From the NCBI GenBank assembly GCA_963678675.1, contig OY783192.1, positions 10,325,953 to 10,389,952 of the forward strand: DNA of 64,000 nt. Reading direction: 5' to 3'. Position 1 is the first letter of the stretch, and every line of letters starts with the position of its first letter. Position numbers and translations under genes: made by a program. Positions 34,300 to 45,837 of this stretch are shown here, in pieces. The notes beneath the pieces are model-generated. The model did no database searches. It had not been told where the DNA came from and worked only from the letters and a program-made list of their open reading frames with translations. The stretch is from Xiphydria camelus. Lineage: Eukaryota > Arthropoda > Insecta > Hymenoptera > Xiphydriidae.

Positions 34300-35388
34300 A
34301 GGTCCAGATACACATGCTAGTAAAAAAGCATGCTTATGAGCATGCTTAAACGAAGCATGCTCTTTTAACTGCTACACTTGCTCGATATGAGCATGCTACT
34401 TTTAAGCATGCTTCTAAATAAGCATGCTTAAAGCAAGCACTCGAATACACATGCTATTTACTAGGAGGCTGTCTGTAGCAGGCAGGCTGTAATTCGTGAA
34501 AAACTGCAACTGGCGAATATTTGTTATCGCGCTCAAAGATAAAAGAGGAAATATAATTTGTAATGTATGTCACATTCTGAGAAACAGCGATTAAATTTTT
34601 ATCACGGTCAAATATTTGGAAGTAAAATTCCTTGATTCTGTTTATGATTTTCTAGAAATTTGTCAGTTTAGCGATTACTTCGTTCGCTCGATCAAAGTTA
34701 CTTCATATACTGAGAAAAGAGTTTATTTGCAGTTAATAAATGTATAATTGATTACGGCGGAAAAAATATTTTGTTAGGCCAAATAAATATAATATTAATT
34801 ATTACAATGTCTCTTTCATTCAAACAAAAATAGAGTAATAGCTAATGAATATTTACTTGGCCCAAAGAAACATTTCTTTCGCCATAATAAAGTACTCTGA
34901 GGGAAGAGGACTAGTTAAATACAAACCTAATATATAAGACAAAAATGTATTTGAGATAAATAGACATTTATTTACATCGAATAAAAGTCTTTTTACATTA
35001 AATTAATGTTTTGCATATCCTTTTAATCGAGTACGAACATAGTAGAACATTTATCTAATTGAAATAGAGTCTTATTCAATGAGAATAAATTCCTCTTTTC
35101 ATCTCAAATACATTTTTTATTAGGTTCAACTAGACACGACGGAACACGACTAGACGCGACGGATATGAGCATGCTTATTACCAAACACCGTCTACACTTG
35201 CTCATAAGCATTCCCCTTTTCACCCCCGCCTCAGGAAGCATGCTCGAAAATCAGCCGTCGGTCGATTTGTGAGCATGCTTATTTTAAGCATGCTCGATAC
35301 GAGCAAGACTTGGATACACATGCTACTAGGAGCACTATCTCAAAAAAGCATGCTTGCGTGCTCGAAACTAGCATGTGTATCTGGACCT
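34300..35388. mobile_element. Element with AGCATGCT arrays near both ends
   Basis: The inverse ends are AGGTCCAGATACACATGCTA. Within about 150 bp of the left end and 220 bp of the right end the palindrome AGCATGCT occurs six and five times, with extra degenerate copies, while the AT-rich middle (34450-35110) has none. Such subterminal clusters are what a transposase or host factor would bind. No coding frame; superfamily unknown; no clear target duplication. Confidence 0.7.
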
Positions 35389-35744
35389 TTATGTCTGGCC
35401 GCCTCAGTGATGGGCGGCCTGGGGAAGGGGGACCGCGGACTCGTCGCTCGCACGTGCACTGCGAGGACGACGCAGCGTTTCGAAAGTATGGGACAGTTCG
35501 CGTGGCGCGAACAGTACAGTTACACAACATTAATTTTAATTTAAAAAATCGATTTATGGCATTTTTAGGTCAACCAAACGATTAGAGCGTCTTTCAAATT
35601 TTTAGAATATTTGATGCATAATTATTGCAACCACAGTTTAAAATAATCGATTTTGTCGTGTAAATTTTACTATGTAAACGATCCCCCGTTCATTCATCGG
35701 CGATTATCTCAAGACATACAATTTTGGTCATTAAATGTGCATAC

Positions 35745-36087
35745 CGTTGATTATTACGGAAGCCAGGTGATATGGAATGAAATGATAAAACACTGTGGTT
35801 GAGTGGAAGTTATAATTTTATTAATAAAACGCGACTGTGACGTCTTTACTCTTAGGAAAGCTCCGAGAGACTGACGCACAAAGAAAGATTTCTAATGCAC
35901 TTGGTCCTTAGATCTTTCTCTCTCTCTCTCTAGACGTATATCGTTTCATATAAACATTTATACGATATTTGAGAGCGGACCCTACGAGCTGCTTTCTTAA
36001 GAGTAGTTTCGTCATAACATCATCAGTTCGCCTTATATATTAGATTATTTAATAAATCTACTGAACTGATTTTTGCTAATACCAATA
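35745..36087 (-). repeat. Copia 3' LTR
   Basis: The LTR reads, on the minus strand, from TATTGGTATTAGC to AATCAACG. GAGTGGGAG just upstream of it (36088-36096 on the plus strand, inverse) is a plausible polypurine tract. CATAC lies outside at 35740-35744. Confidence 0.88.
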
Positions 36088-36382
36088 CTCCCACTCAAAA
36101 ATTAGATCATTTATATTTCTTATTAATTTCATTCATTATATATTGGAGAATACATTGATAGGTCCAACATTTGTTTCTGGGGTTTGGGGAAAACCCCAAT
36201 TTATAAAAACCCAACCAGACCTTCGTTAAACACATAGCTTTTACATGTCTTTACATCTGTTTCAAAAAGAAATACATGATTTTTTATCTATTAACGTTTT
36301 ACATTTTGTTAATACATTTGTTTGTGTCTCAAATAAAGGATTATTATATTTCCTCCCTCCTTTTTTTGAGTAAAAATAAAAA

Positions 36383-39184
36383 GGGGAGAAGTGGTATGAA
36401 TGGGACACTTTTTTTATATGAGCTATATTTTTTTCATTTGTATAGGAAATGATCTGGGTTTCTGCCAGTTTGTTCTGAACTATAAACAATAATTGAAGCT
36501 TACGCAGAATATTATTAATTTCAATACAAAAAAGAATTAACACATGTTTTTAAAATTAAAACTAATGTCCCATTCATAACACCCATGCTTTCAATGGGAC
36601 AAGACCATGTTATGAATGGGACAAAAAAATAAATTATGCATGATCTTGTTTTACTCAGCTTTTAATGACAAAAATCTAATACACAAATAAAGTAGTAAAC
36701 TTTAAGAACTTGAATACATAAAAACAGATAATCTTCGCTTTACCATTCCTTTAATTCTTACAAAATCTTTCCAAATTCTTTTTCGTAATGATTAAAAGAA
36801 ATATGAAATCTTAAAGTAGACTGAGTGCGAGCTGTAGCCTCATTTCTTTCGGGTTCAGGAAGCTTCCTTAAAATCCGGTCTCTTGGCACTTCACAAATGT
36901 CTTCCTCTACAGGATACATAAACTTTTCAGAATTTCCATGGCGCCTCAAAAATTTAACTCGGAATTCAAAGTTTGGAAGCTTTTCTTCAACAACTCCAAT
37001 GTAGGAAATCTTGTTCTTCTTTGTGGAAAAGTCGACTAAGACGTAGTCCTTTTTCTGTACTTCAAAATCATCCACTTCCTCCAATATTTCAAATTCCTTA
37101 TCGCTATTTCTTTCCAATTCTCGTAAAAATTCATCTGTGTCATCCGAATCTTGAGCCTCAAATTCTTCTGGCTCATCACTCGATTCACTTTCTTGTAAAA
37201 CCCTTCGAACAACTTTTTTCTTTTTCACTCCCTTTTGTCGGATTTTTTCCATTTTTTCTACTTCTTCTTTAATTAAGTTCGTAAGTTCAGGACTGTCGGT
37301 GAGAATTTTTGTTCTACCACGTTTTCTTCCACCTTTTTTTATTTTCCTCTCGGGTGCTTTTGGGAAAGGGCGTATTGCTTCTGGAGTGGTAGAAGATGTA
37401 GTAATTTCGGATGGTATAGTAAGAGTAGTAGGTCCACTGCTTGAAGAAGCCTCGACAGAATCTACATTTGGTGCTTCATTATTGCTAATGTTAGGATTCT
37501 CACGGTCTGTTACAAAAGAACACAAAAAATCTTCTTCGTCGAATATGTTACGATTGAGTGGATATATTCCAGTAGACGAAAATCCAGAAATAATATTCTT
37601 AGGGGTGAACGAATTTAAAAAGGCCTTATTTACAATTTCAGCAATTTCATAAATTGTTAAAGTTTGGCCAGGATTTGTAAGCATCCACTCGTTTTGCGCC
37701 ATCTTAACATAAGTCTTAAAAGGACCATATACAGACTTATCTAATGGCTGTAGTCTGTGGCTGCAGTGCGGTGGGAAAGTGAGCAAGACTACATTGTTTT
37801 CTTTCGCCAATCTGACAACTCCCACGCTAATATGAGATTCGTGGTTGTCTAATATAAGAAGAATTGGTGATTCTTTCGACGGTTTCGTATGCTTAATAAA
37901 ATGTTCAAGGCTGCTATAAAAATTTGCTTCATTCATCCATCCTGATTTATTCGCCAGGCCAACACTTCCCACAGGAGCGTCTTTTAACATAAAATTTTTA
38001 AAATTTACCCTCGGAAATATAAAGACTGGCGGAATAAAATTTCCAGAAGCACAAATGAAATTGAGAACTGTCACAAGTTGTCCCCTTTCAGCTGAAGTCG
38101 CCTGACCCACTTGTTTGAGACCCTTTTTCGCAAAAATTTTTGGTGGGTCAGTTACAGTTGTAACACCTGTCTCATCACAATTAAATATTCGGTCTGGCGT
38201 GAAGTTGAATTTACTCAAGACGCTCTCCAGATTATCGAAGAATTTGTTGACATTGACCGCATTAAAAGATGTAGCTCTTGATAAGCTAGTCTTTTCTGGC
38301 TTACGTAGACTTAAATTTTGTTTATGACGGCGTTGAAATCCTTTCAGCCAGTCTTCACTAGCCATCTGATTATCATCCCACTTCTCTGGATAGGCCAAAT
38401 TTAGTTCTTTCGCATATTTATAAGCCAGGATACGAAGCCCTTTAGGCCCTAAGCCATAACACATTTTTGATGCAGTGAGTAGATATTCTACCAGTTGAAT
38501 CTCCTGTTCAATACCGAAGATCCTCCTATTACCTATATTAGGAGTGTGTCTAAAGTCTTGTACATTACTAAGCTCTTTAGCAGCCTGCATTTGATGGTGA
38601 AGTGCTGATTTTGAAACAGAAAATCTCGCAGAACCATCCCGGGCTGAAATATTATTTTCAATGCAATAAATAACAGCTCGTTCCATTTGTTTGGCAGATA
38701 CACGTTCTCTTTTTTTTGGTTTGTGTTGGCTCATCTAGAAAAAATAACGAAATATTTTTCAGGTTATGAATGGGACACGTCCCATTCATAACCTAAATTT
38801 GTGTCCCATTCATAGCTTGATAACATGGCGGTGTAAACATGGACACAAAAAATATAACCTTTATGTTTATTGGTGCTTTTTTGCATGAAAAATATAAAAT
38901 ATAAAATTTCTTACCTTGACAAACTTTTCCGTTGAGATTACACGTTGAAATGCAATTCAAGAATGAAAACTATTAATTTTTAAACTTGTCAGTTTTACTA
39001 CAAGAAACATGCACGACAACTCACAACCTCTTACAGTTGACTGCAAACGATATATTTTTCATTCGTTACCTGCGGTACCTCCTGCGCCATCTAACAGGGC
39101 AATGTGGCATTAAAATATTGCGGGGTGTATTTAAAATAAGCCCTGTCCCATTCATAGCATGTCCCATTCATGGCACTTCTCCCC
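36383..39184 (-). mobile_element. pogo/jerky-like DNA transposon
   Basis: The inverse ends start GGGGAGAAGTG and continue to ATGAATGGGAC with two mismatches. The word TATGAATGGGAC is repeated, in both orientations, about three times near the 36.4-36.6 kb end and five times near the 38.8-39.2 kb end, an evident subterminal site array. One intact gene lies between. It sits in the 3' part of the Copia element. The target duplication is not clear, since no TA lies directly at the ends. Confidence 0.8.
36758..38734 (-). CDS. pogo/jerky-like DDE transposase, intact
   Basis: A 658-residue frame with no break. Residues about 10-60 form a Pipsqueak/CENP-B-type helix-turn-helix (MERAVIYCIENNISARDGSA). 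About 120-160 (WLKGFQRRHKQNLSLRKPE) is the second DNA-binding half. The DDE_1 core follows: FNCDETGVTTV near 210, LLILDNHESHISV near 315 and HRLQPLDKSVYGPFK near 345, giving three acidic residues in the expected order. The C-terminal 200 residues are Lys-rich, then acidic (SSDEPEEFEAQDSDD), then a small YVLVDFSTKK..FRVKFLRRH segment of unknown role. The start ATG lies about 0.45 kb inside the element end. Confidence 0.88.
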   Translation of the reverse strand: MSQHKPKKRERVSAKQMERAVIYCIENNISARDGSARFSVSKSALHHQMQAAKELSNVQDFRHTPNIGNRRIFGIEQEIQLVEYLLTASKMCYGLGPKGLRILAYKYAKELNLAYPEKWDDNQMASEDWLKGFQRRHKQNLSLRKPEKTSLSRATSFNAVNVNKFFDNLESVLSKFNFTPDRIFNCDETGVTTVTDPPKIFAKKGLKQVGQATSAERGQLVTVLNFICASGNFIPPVFIFPRVNFKNFMLKDAPVGSVGLANKSGWMNEANFYSSLEHFIKHTKPSKESPILLILDNHESHISVGVVRLAKENNVVLLTFPPHCSHRLQPLDKSVYGPFKTYVKMAQNEWMLTNPGQTLTIYEIAEIVNKAFLNSFTPKNIISGFSSTGIYPLNRNIFDEEDFLCSFVTDRENPNISNNEAPNVDSVEASSSSGPTTLTIPSEITTSSTTPEAIRPFPKAPERKIKKGGRKRGRTKILTDSPELTNLIKEEVEKMEKIRQKGVKKKKVVRRVLQESESSDEPEEFEAQDSDDTDEFLRELERNSDKEFEILEEVDDFEVQKKDYVLVDFSTKKNKISYIGVVEEKLPNFEFRVKFLRRHGNSEKFMYPVEEDICEVPRDRILRKLPEPERNEATARTQSTLRFHISFNHYEKEFGKIL

Positions 39185-39200
39185 AATAGAAAGTTGACGC

Positions 39201-40543
39201 TTAAGAAGTTTTGGGATCCTGTAGACCAATCTGTTCACGAATGCCTAAGAATTTTATTAGAGGTAATGACTTCGCGAATGCATCCGCCAACTGGTCACCT
39301 GTGGAAATATATTTAATTATTACTTCTTTCTGTTCAATCTTTTCTCGTGAAAAGTGATACTTGACATCAATATGTTTCGATCTTTTGTGATCTGTTGGAT
39401 TGTTTGCTATAGCATACATCCATTGTTATCTTCAAAGATAATTATTGGCTTCAATAATTCTACTTTAATGCTTAGTAAAAGTGATTTGAGCCAACATGCT
39501 TCTTTAATGCCCTCAAAAAGAGCCATGTACTCGGCTTCTGTTGAAGATGTTGCCACCAAGTTTTGTCGTTTTGTATTCCAACAGATCGGGTTGTGATCGA
39601 ACATTTGAATAAGTATCCCGTTGTGCTTTTGCGGTCGCTTTCGTTGCCTGCCCAATCAGAATCTACATAGCCGATTAACAAATTTTCGTAATTATTTTTT
39701 TTGTAAATCAACTTGAGTTCTAATGACCCTTTAATGTATCGTAAAACTCTTTTCAAGCATTGCCAGAGTTTTTTGTTGTTTTTAATTTGATATCGACTTA
39801 GCAAATTCAGGGCAGTACAAAGATCTGGCCTTGTACACAAAATAGCGTACATTAAACAACCAATTAGGTTTTTACAAAGCGCATCATAAAGTTCGGCATA
39901 ATTTAATTTAACCTCTAATGAACCACTAGCAGGTTTACAGTCATTCATATTGAATTTCTTTAATATTCTTTTTAAATACGAGCTGTGATCTAAAGTTATA
40001 GTTCCTTTTTTTCTTTCAATATTAATGCCCAAGAAGAATTTAACTTCTTTCATGACTACCATTGAGAATTTATTAATTAAATACCCTTTAAATTTTATCA
40101 TTGTATTCTCTTCGAATGTTAGTATCAATATGTCATCTACGTAAAGTAAAACGTAAATGTTTTTAATAACTTGACCTCTGTCTAAGATATATAAGCAATG
40201 ATCAACTGAGGAGTGTGTGAATCCATGTTCTTTAAGTACTTTGTCAAATTTTTGAAACCAGCAACGAGCTGATTGTTTCAAACCATATAACGCCTTCTTC
40301 AGTTTACATACATAGTTTTGCTTCTACTCTACTCCCTCAGGTATTCGCATGTATATTTCTTCTGTTAATGACCCATTAAGAAATGCAGTTTTAACGTCCA
40401 TCTGATGGATCAGTAAATCGTTTTGATTTGCAAAAGCCAACATGAAACGTAAAGTTGTTATTCGTGCGACACAGGAGCAAAAGTTTCACAATAATCAGAC
40501 GGATATTGCTGGCTAAAACATTTTGCAACTAGCCTTGCTTTAT
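39201..40543 (-). pseudogene. Copia reverse transcriptase (rest) and RNase H
   Basis: Downstream part of the Copia pol gene after the foldback insertion. It includes the region just after the insertion point, YVLLYVDDILIL with the catalytic YVDD of reverse transcriptase, LMYAILCTRPDL, YVDSDWAGNESDRKS with the RNase H Asp, STEAEYMAL, and QLADAFAKSLP near the end. At least three frame changes (near 40285, 39600 and 39415) and stops break it. The final stop is close to the inserted pogo-like element. Confidence 0.88.
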
Positions 40544-41224
40544 ACACTATGCAACAAAATTATCGCAACAACTTATTTTACTCTAAAAATTGTCAAACTT
40601 CGGAAGCCCGTAGCACAGCGAAAAATCACCGTATCCCTATCTTTTTTTTTAATTAAAGCTTAAAATCTCAGCTTTACTATCCCAAAGTTTATTTTTCGAT
40701 TTAAAGCACCGAGAGATTAAGAGACCCTGAAAATCAAGGTCATCTTTTGAAAATTAAAAATTTGCAAAGTTTGCGCATTGACACGGAGTTACAAAATTTT
40801 TTTTTGTTCAAATTCTGATCACAGAAAATAGAAGTTCAACTCTTTACCTTTAATTTTTTTTTAATTTTTACTTTCCGATTTTTCTACGCCATTCTACAGC
40901 GTTTTAAATAAAAAAACTGAAATTTCTACACTTGTAACACTTGTAGAGCTTGTGTTAAAGGGCCCAGGTAACGCGACAAATAATCATATTTTTAAAGACA
41001 AATTCATGGGCTTTATTGGGGCATCAAAATGCATCGTTTTCATATGAATTTGTTCTCAAAGAACAGATGATGGCCTACAAAATGTTTCGATGTTCAGGAG
41101 TGAAAATACCGTTCGAACACGAAACTTCCTATAGAACTCGTCCAGGTACACTTGTACAGTAAGTTAACATACTTGCAATACCTTTTCGACGACCTCTAAC
41201 TTGGCCCCAATGTCCCGATTAACT

Positions 41225-41375
41225 CGCGATCAACGTCTAACTTCCCGCGAGTCGAAATTTTGGTTCTCCCTTGGTGCTCCGTCCTTCTCCAGTCGGCAGA
41301 ATTGGTTCTCCCTTGGTGCTCCGTAATTCTCCAGTCGGTAATATTGGTTCTCCCTTGGTTCTCTGTACTTCTTCT
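41225..41375 (-). repeat. 45-bp minisatellite
   Basis: Three units of TTGGTTCTCCCTTGGTGCTC type; one related unit lies inverted near 44965-45000. The unit length keeps frame, giving the repeated EHQGRTN peptides seen on the minus strand, which I do not regard as a gene. Confidence 0.65.
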
Positions 41376-41994
41376 TAAGGTATTTCCATGGTTTTGCGTT
41401 TTTCTTATGAATCTCATGAAATTTTGCCAATCAAAAGACTGAAATATTACCCATCGATTCCCAAAATTTCAAAAGGCTGAGCCATGTAGTTTAAAAGAAA
41501 ATGTTAATTCAAAGTAGCATTTTCTACACTGACTTTCAATGGCTAACATGTAGAAAGACGGTACCTCAGTGACGTTTTGAGCTATAACTACAGAACCAAT
41601 CTTACAATATTAAAGAAAAACTAACGGCGAATAAAATGATATTGTAGGATTATGTTCACAAAAACTGGAAGTGCTGAGCCATATAGTTTCAGAGAAATTA
41701 TAACTTAAAAACTGAGATTTTTCTTAAAACTGCAAAGTGGTGGGGAGGAGTAACGATGATGTGGCAACAGTGCGCACAGCTGATTTAGCCCTCTCCTGTG
41801 ACTATGGGACTCACAAGGGGACCCTTCGAAAGTCGGAGCACCGATTGTAATGAATTTTTTTTTTATAAATAAAGGGAAGTCCCCTGAGTAACGCTTATAC
41901 TTTACTTTTATCCAATGCGCCTTTGTTTATTTAAAAAAAAAGAAATTGTTTTGATGCGTAAAGTGTGTACTGTAATGTAATACTCGGTATCCAA

Positions 41995-42068
41995 GATAAC
42001 GGCGTGGCGCAGTCGGCTAAGGCATAGACTTATCACGCGGACGTCCCGCGTTCGATTCCCGTGCATGC
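41995..42068 (+). ncRNA. tRNA-like (SINE head) sequence, left arm
   Basis: TGGCGCAGTCGG is a good box A and GTTCGATTCCC a good box B of an RNA polymerase III promoter, spaced as in tRNA genes. The acceptor and T stems do not pair properly, so it is not a working tRNA. It lies in the left arm of the inverted pair. Confidence 0.6.
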
Positions 42069-42239
42069 ACTATCTTTTTTTTGTGCCAATTTCGAACTTT
42101 TTCACTTTTTTTATTATTCAAACTATTGCTACTAATCTTTAGAAGTAAAATAAATCTAGGTAAGGCAAAAAAACAAAATTTAAACACGTTCAATTACAAA
42201 AAGCATTTTCATTTATTCGTAACAAGTGAAATTTTAAAT

Positions 42240-42527
42240 TTAATTGGTATACTTATCGCTAATTCCATCGGACGATTCCGATGGTGATTCTGGGGCCGAC
42301 ATCTTACATACTTTAGGATGATAAATATCATATAAACACTTAAAACACAAAATCTCTTTACACCAAGCACATTTCATAAACGTTACAAAACCGCAGTTAC
42401 ATTTTTGTTCCAAATTGCTCAATGGGAAACAGACATCATTTATATTATTGAAAAAAGGTCTTTCTTCTATCAATTTAGACGCAAACCACGCATATTTAAT
42501 CATCTCGGTGAATGCGGGCGCACTCAA
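42240..42527 (-). CDS. Cys-rich zinc-finger-like small ORF
   Basis: Ninety-five residues containing CNCGFVTFMKCAWCKEILCF and then CLYDIYHPKVC: about eight Cys and one His in a pattern that could bind two zinc ions. It looks like the C-terminal tail of an insect transposon protein, but I cannot assign the family. It lies in the loop of the inverted tRNA-like pair. No upstream exon was found. Confidence 0.4.
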   Translation of the reverse strand: MSAPAFTEMIKYAWFASKLIEERPFFNNINDVCFPLSNLEQKCNCGFVTFMKCAWCKEILCFKCLYDIYHPKVCKMSAPESPSESSDGISDKYTN

Positions 42528-42579
42528 CTGATGATGAATAATTGAGTGGATCTTGATTGCGTCTTCTCGAGATTGACAG

Positions 42580-42890
42580 TGTTGACGTCACGAATGAATT
42601 ACCACCAAATTTAATGAATGTTTCGTAGGAAAATGAGTAATTTGCACTTACCCGGCATTGACGTCATTTAATGTGAAACATAGAAATTGTTACCAAAATT
42701 TCACTAATTGCCTTCGAATGACACTTACCTGGTGTTGACGTCACGAGTGAATTACCACCAAATTTAATGAATGTTTCGTAGGAAAATGAGTAATTTGCAC
42801 TTACCCGGCATTGACGTCATTTAATGTGAAGCATAGAAATTGTCACCAAAACTTCACTAATTTGCCTTCGAATGATTAGTAACAATCGTT
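42580..42890 (+). repeat. Two-copy tandem duplication, about 155 bp
   Basis: Two adjacent copies with GAATTACCACCAAATTTAAT and CACTTACCCGGCATTGACG differ at only a few positions. Located in the loop between the two tRNA-like arms. Confidence 0.75.
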
Positions 42891-43021
42891 CAAAATATAG
42901 TTTTAAATGCAAAAAAATTTTTTATTCACGTTACCTAGATTTATTTTACTTCTAAAGATTAGTAGCAATAGTTTGAATAATAAAAAAAGTGAAAAAGTTC
43001 GAAATTGGCAAAAAAAAAAGA

Positions 43022-43099
43022 TAGTACATGCACGGGAATCGAACGCGGGACGCCCGCGTGGTAAGTCTATGCCTTAGCCGACTGCGCCACGCCGTTATC
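43022..43099 (-). ncRNA. tRNA-like (SINE head) sequence, right arm
   Basis: Inverse copy of 41995-42068 with a few substitutions (ACTTACCACGC here against ACTTATCACGC). Boxes A and B are conserved. Together with flanks of about 150 bp each it makes the inverted pair 41810-42170 / 42945-43285. Confidence 0.6.
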
Positions 43100-43599
43100 T
43101 TGGATACCGGGTATTACATTACAGTACACACTTTACGCGTCAAAACAATTTCTTTTTTTTTAAATAAACAAAGGCGCATTGGACAAAAGTAAAGTATGAG
43201 CGTTACTCAGGGGACTTCCCTTTATTTATAAAAAAAAATTCATTACAATCGGTGCTCCGACTTTCGAAGGGTCCCCTTGTCAGTAGTACTTTTGCTACCG
43301 GAGAGGGGATAGCCAGTGGCATGGCGCGGCAGCCCCCACTACGGCACGCAGTGGCAGGCACATAGCGGTCTTCTAAGGAGAGAGAAGCACTGTTGCCACG
43401 ATTAACGGGCCAGGCAGTGTATATGTGTGAGGTACATTTGTACACAGGAGGTTTCTGTGTAGCAAGGAGCTCAGAGTACAGAGTTACTCAAAAGTTTCGT
43501 TCGTGCGTAATACAGTTTGTGATCAGTTGTACTAAGTCCTGAAGCAAAAAATTTGAATACGACTGTCACCATTGAAATACCTTAATACTCTATAACGAC

Positions 43600-43735
43600 T
43601 CTTTTGCTTCTCTACCCGAGTTGAAATCCGACTTAGAAAATTTTCGACTGTCGCGTCCGATGGACTTAGAAAATTTTCGATTGTCGCACCCGATGGACTT
43701 AGAAAATTTTCGACTGGCACGCTCATTAGCTATAG
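43600..43735 (-). repeat. 38-39-bp minisatellite
   Basis: Three units of GGACTTAGAAAATTTTCGAC type. The frame gives repeated ENFLSPS peptides, which I treat as incidental. Confidence 0.6.
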
Positions 43736-43952
43736 GTACATTAATTACCTATATATTTGTGGTAGACAGTAATACAAAATAAACAGCCACAGATATACAT
43801 TACATGAACTAAAATTTCATATTTTTAATGAAAAAAAATTACAATGAATTACAATTTATTCTAATTCTTTATCATTAGTTGGCATTGATACATATGACTG
43901 GCAATTGATCGTAACATGAAAACATGGAGCTTGTATTAGATTTTGCGGTACC

Positions 43953-44186
43953 TAAGGTAAAAGCACCAGTGGCCGGACGGTTAAGACCAGTATCCGGACA
44001 CCCATAAAAATATATGTAGCAGATTTGATTGAGTGTTCTTACTAGATGGAATTTGTCATGGGCGTTCCTAATTTATTGAAGATTCTTTCTCAGTAATTGA
44101 TTCTTTTTACCACGTTTAATAGTCAGTGTTATACATAAAAATGTCCGGATATTGGGACGTGTCCGGCCACTGGTGCTTTTTCCTTA
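43953..44186. mobile_element. MITE with AAGCACCAGTGGCCGGAC ends
   Basis: Inverse ends of about 27 bp (TAAGGTAAAAGCACCAGTGG and partner) and inner TCCGGAC words. Non-coding, inserted in the right part of the 5.06-kb foldback. Confidence 0.68.
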
Positions 44187-44244
44187 CTTGTGAAAGAGCT
44201 CTGTAAGCAGCAACGGAATACATTTAGGGACTTAGAAAAATTTC

Positions 44245-44420
44245 GGTCTCCTGCATAGGTATAGGTAGAGACTTGAACATTTATTTGTGAATAAATGGGC
44301 AAGAATTGTAATTTGTTCAATTATTAAATCAATAAATTATTTGATTTCGAGTTTCCAGAGTATGTTGAGCAAGTTATAAATTATACTGTTTATTAAAAAG
44401 CACAGATTATTATAGTAAAT
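44245..44420 (+). repeat. Dispersed repeat, copy of 21945-22100
   Basis: Same orientation as the copy at 21945-22100 and similar over about 160 bp (TTATTTGTGAATAAATGG and ACAGATTATTA regions). Confidence 0.7.
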
Positions 44421-45608
44421 CAGGACTTGGTTGCAGGAGGTTGAATGGTGAGAACATGCGTTGGAAGTTGTCAGACAAAAAATTGTAATAAGTGCGATCA
44501 ATAGAGAGTGCAAAAGTAGTATAGGGTATAAATAGAAAGCTGAGAGAAAGAGTTAAAAGATAGATTATAAGGGTTTGTTGGGAAAGGGAGGGTAACGATA
44601 GGAAATTATGAAAAGCGAGGAAAAGTCAAAAGTGAGGTTAAGTGAAGCGGTGAGGAGGAAGATAAGCAAGAGAGAAAGAGCGTGGAAAGGGCAGAGTCGG
44701 TAAGGTAGGTAAGCTTTAGACCTGTGGCGGAAAAGGAAGGTTCGGTGGTCTTTCAGTTCTCGGATTTCGACTGGGGTACGGGAGTACCTTAGAAAATTTA
44801 GTTCTCCAACGGAGGACTACGGGAGTATCTAAGAGAATTTGGTTTTGCTACTCCTCTGATGCTCCCAACGTGCAAATCGGGAAATAACTGCACGTACAGA
44901 GCAGCAGTGGAGCACCAAAACTGCCTGGATTGTAATGGGCCCGAAAGGTTCTCAGGTAGTCGACCTTCTCCAAGAGAGAACCAAGGGAGCACCAAAATTT
45001 CGACTCGCGCGGGTTGGAACCAATACCCCGTGTTAACTTATGAACGGCTTCTATGTAACTTCGCCCCAAAATGTCCCCATCTCGATACCAAAATCCCTGA
45101 AGAAGTAGTCCAGGTATACCTGGACGCAATATACGACCTCCAATAATTCGAAACAAAAATTTATAAGTTAAAAAAAAATTACGCAATTGATGTTCAGTTG
45201 AGTAATACCTACTCCCAAAAACCGGGATTTTCAGTATTTTTATTTAAAACGCTGTAGAATGGCGTAAAAAAATCGGAAAGTAAAAATTTTTTTTTTAATT
45301 AAAGGTAAAGAGTTGAACTTTCATTTTCTGTGATCAGAATTTGAACAAAAAAAATTTTGTAACTCCGTGTCAATGCGCAAACTTTGCAAATTTTTAATTT
45401 TCAAAAGATGACCTTGATTTTCAGGGTCTCTTAATCTCTCGGTGCTTTAAATCGAAAAATAAACTTTGGGATAGGAAAGCTGAGATTTTAAGCTTTAATT
45501 AAAAAAAAAAGATAGGGATACGATGATTTTTCGCTGTGCTACGGGCTTCCGAAGTTTGACAATTTTTAGAGTAAAATAAGTTGTTGCGATAATTTTGTTG
45601 CGTAGTGT

Positions 45609-45837
45609 ATTTAAGTGGGTTTCCCTCAGAATCATTTTTAATGTTAAAAACCCATTTGCAATCTACAATATACTTTCCGATTGGGCAAGGTACTAATTCC
45701 CATGTATTATTTTGTAATAAAGATTCCATCTCATCTTGTATTGCCTTTTCCCACTTAAATCTATCATCTCGATCTTTTATTGCTTTATATGACTGGGGAA
45801 TATCGTTTACCACCTGTGTGCACTTATTTGATAGCAT
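45609..45837 (-). pseudogene. Copia reverse transcriptase, N-terminal part
   Basis: Reads KWEKAIQDEMESLLQNNTWE and CKWVFNIKNDSEGNPLKY, the start of the Copia-type RVT_2 domain. It is cut exactly at NPLKY by the 5.06-kb foldback; the next residues resume at about 40543. Confidence 0.88.

Larger units (their letters stand above)
40545..45607. mobile_element. 5.06-kb TA-flanked foldback inside Copia RT
   Basis: The ends CACTATGCAACAAAATTATC and CACTACGCAACAAAATTATC are inverse copies of at least 370 bp (40545-40920 against 45236-45607). TA is duplicated at 40543-40544 and 45608-45609. The Copia codons for NPLKY and KARLVAKCF meet when the element is removed. Inside are a nested inverted pair (41810-42170 and 42945-43285) with tRNA-like sequence, minisatellites, a tandem duplication, a Cys-rich frame and a MITE. 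No recognisable transposase. Confidence 0.85.

Noticed and set aside
41995..43099. Functional tRNA genes
   Set aside because: Boxes A and B are good, but acceptor and T stems do not pair. They are SINE-like heads or tRNA relics.
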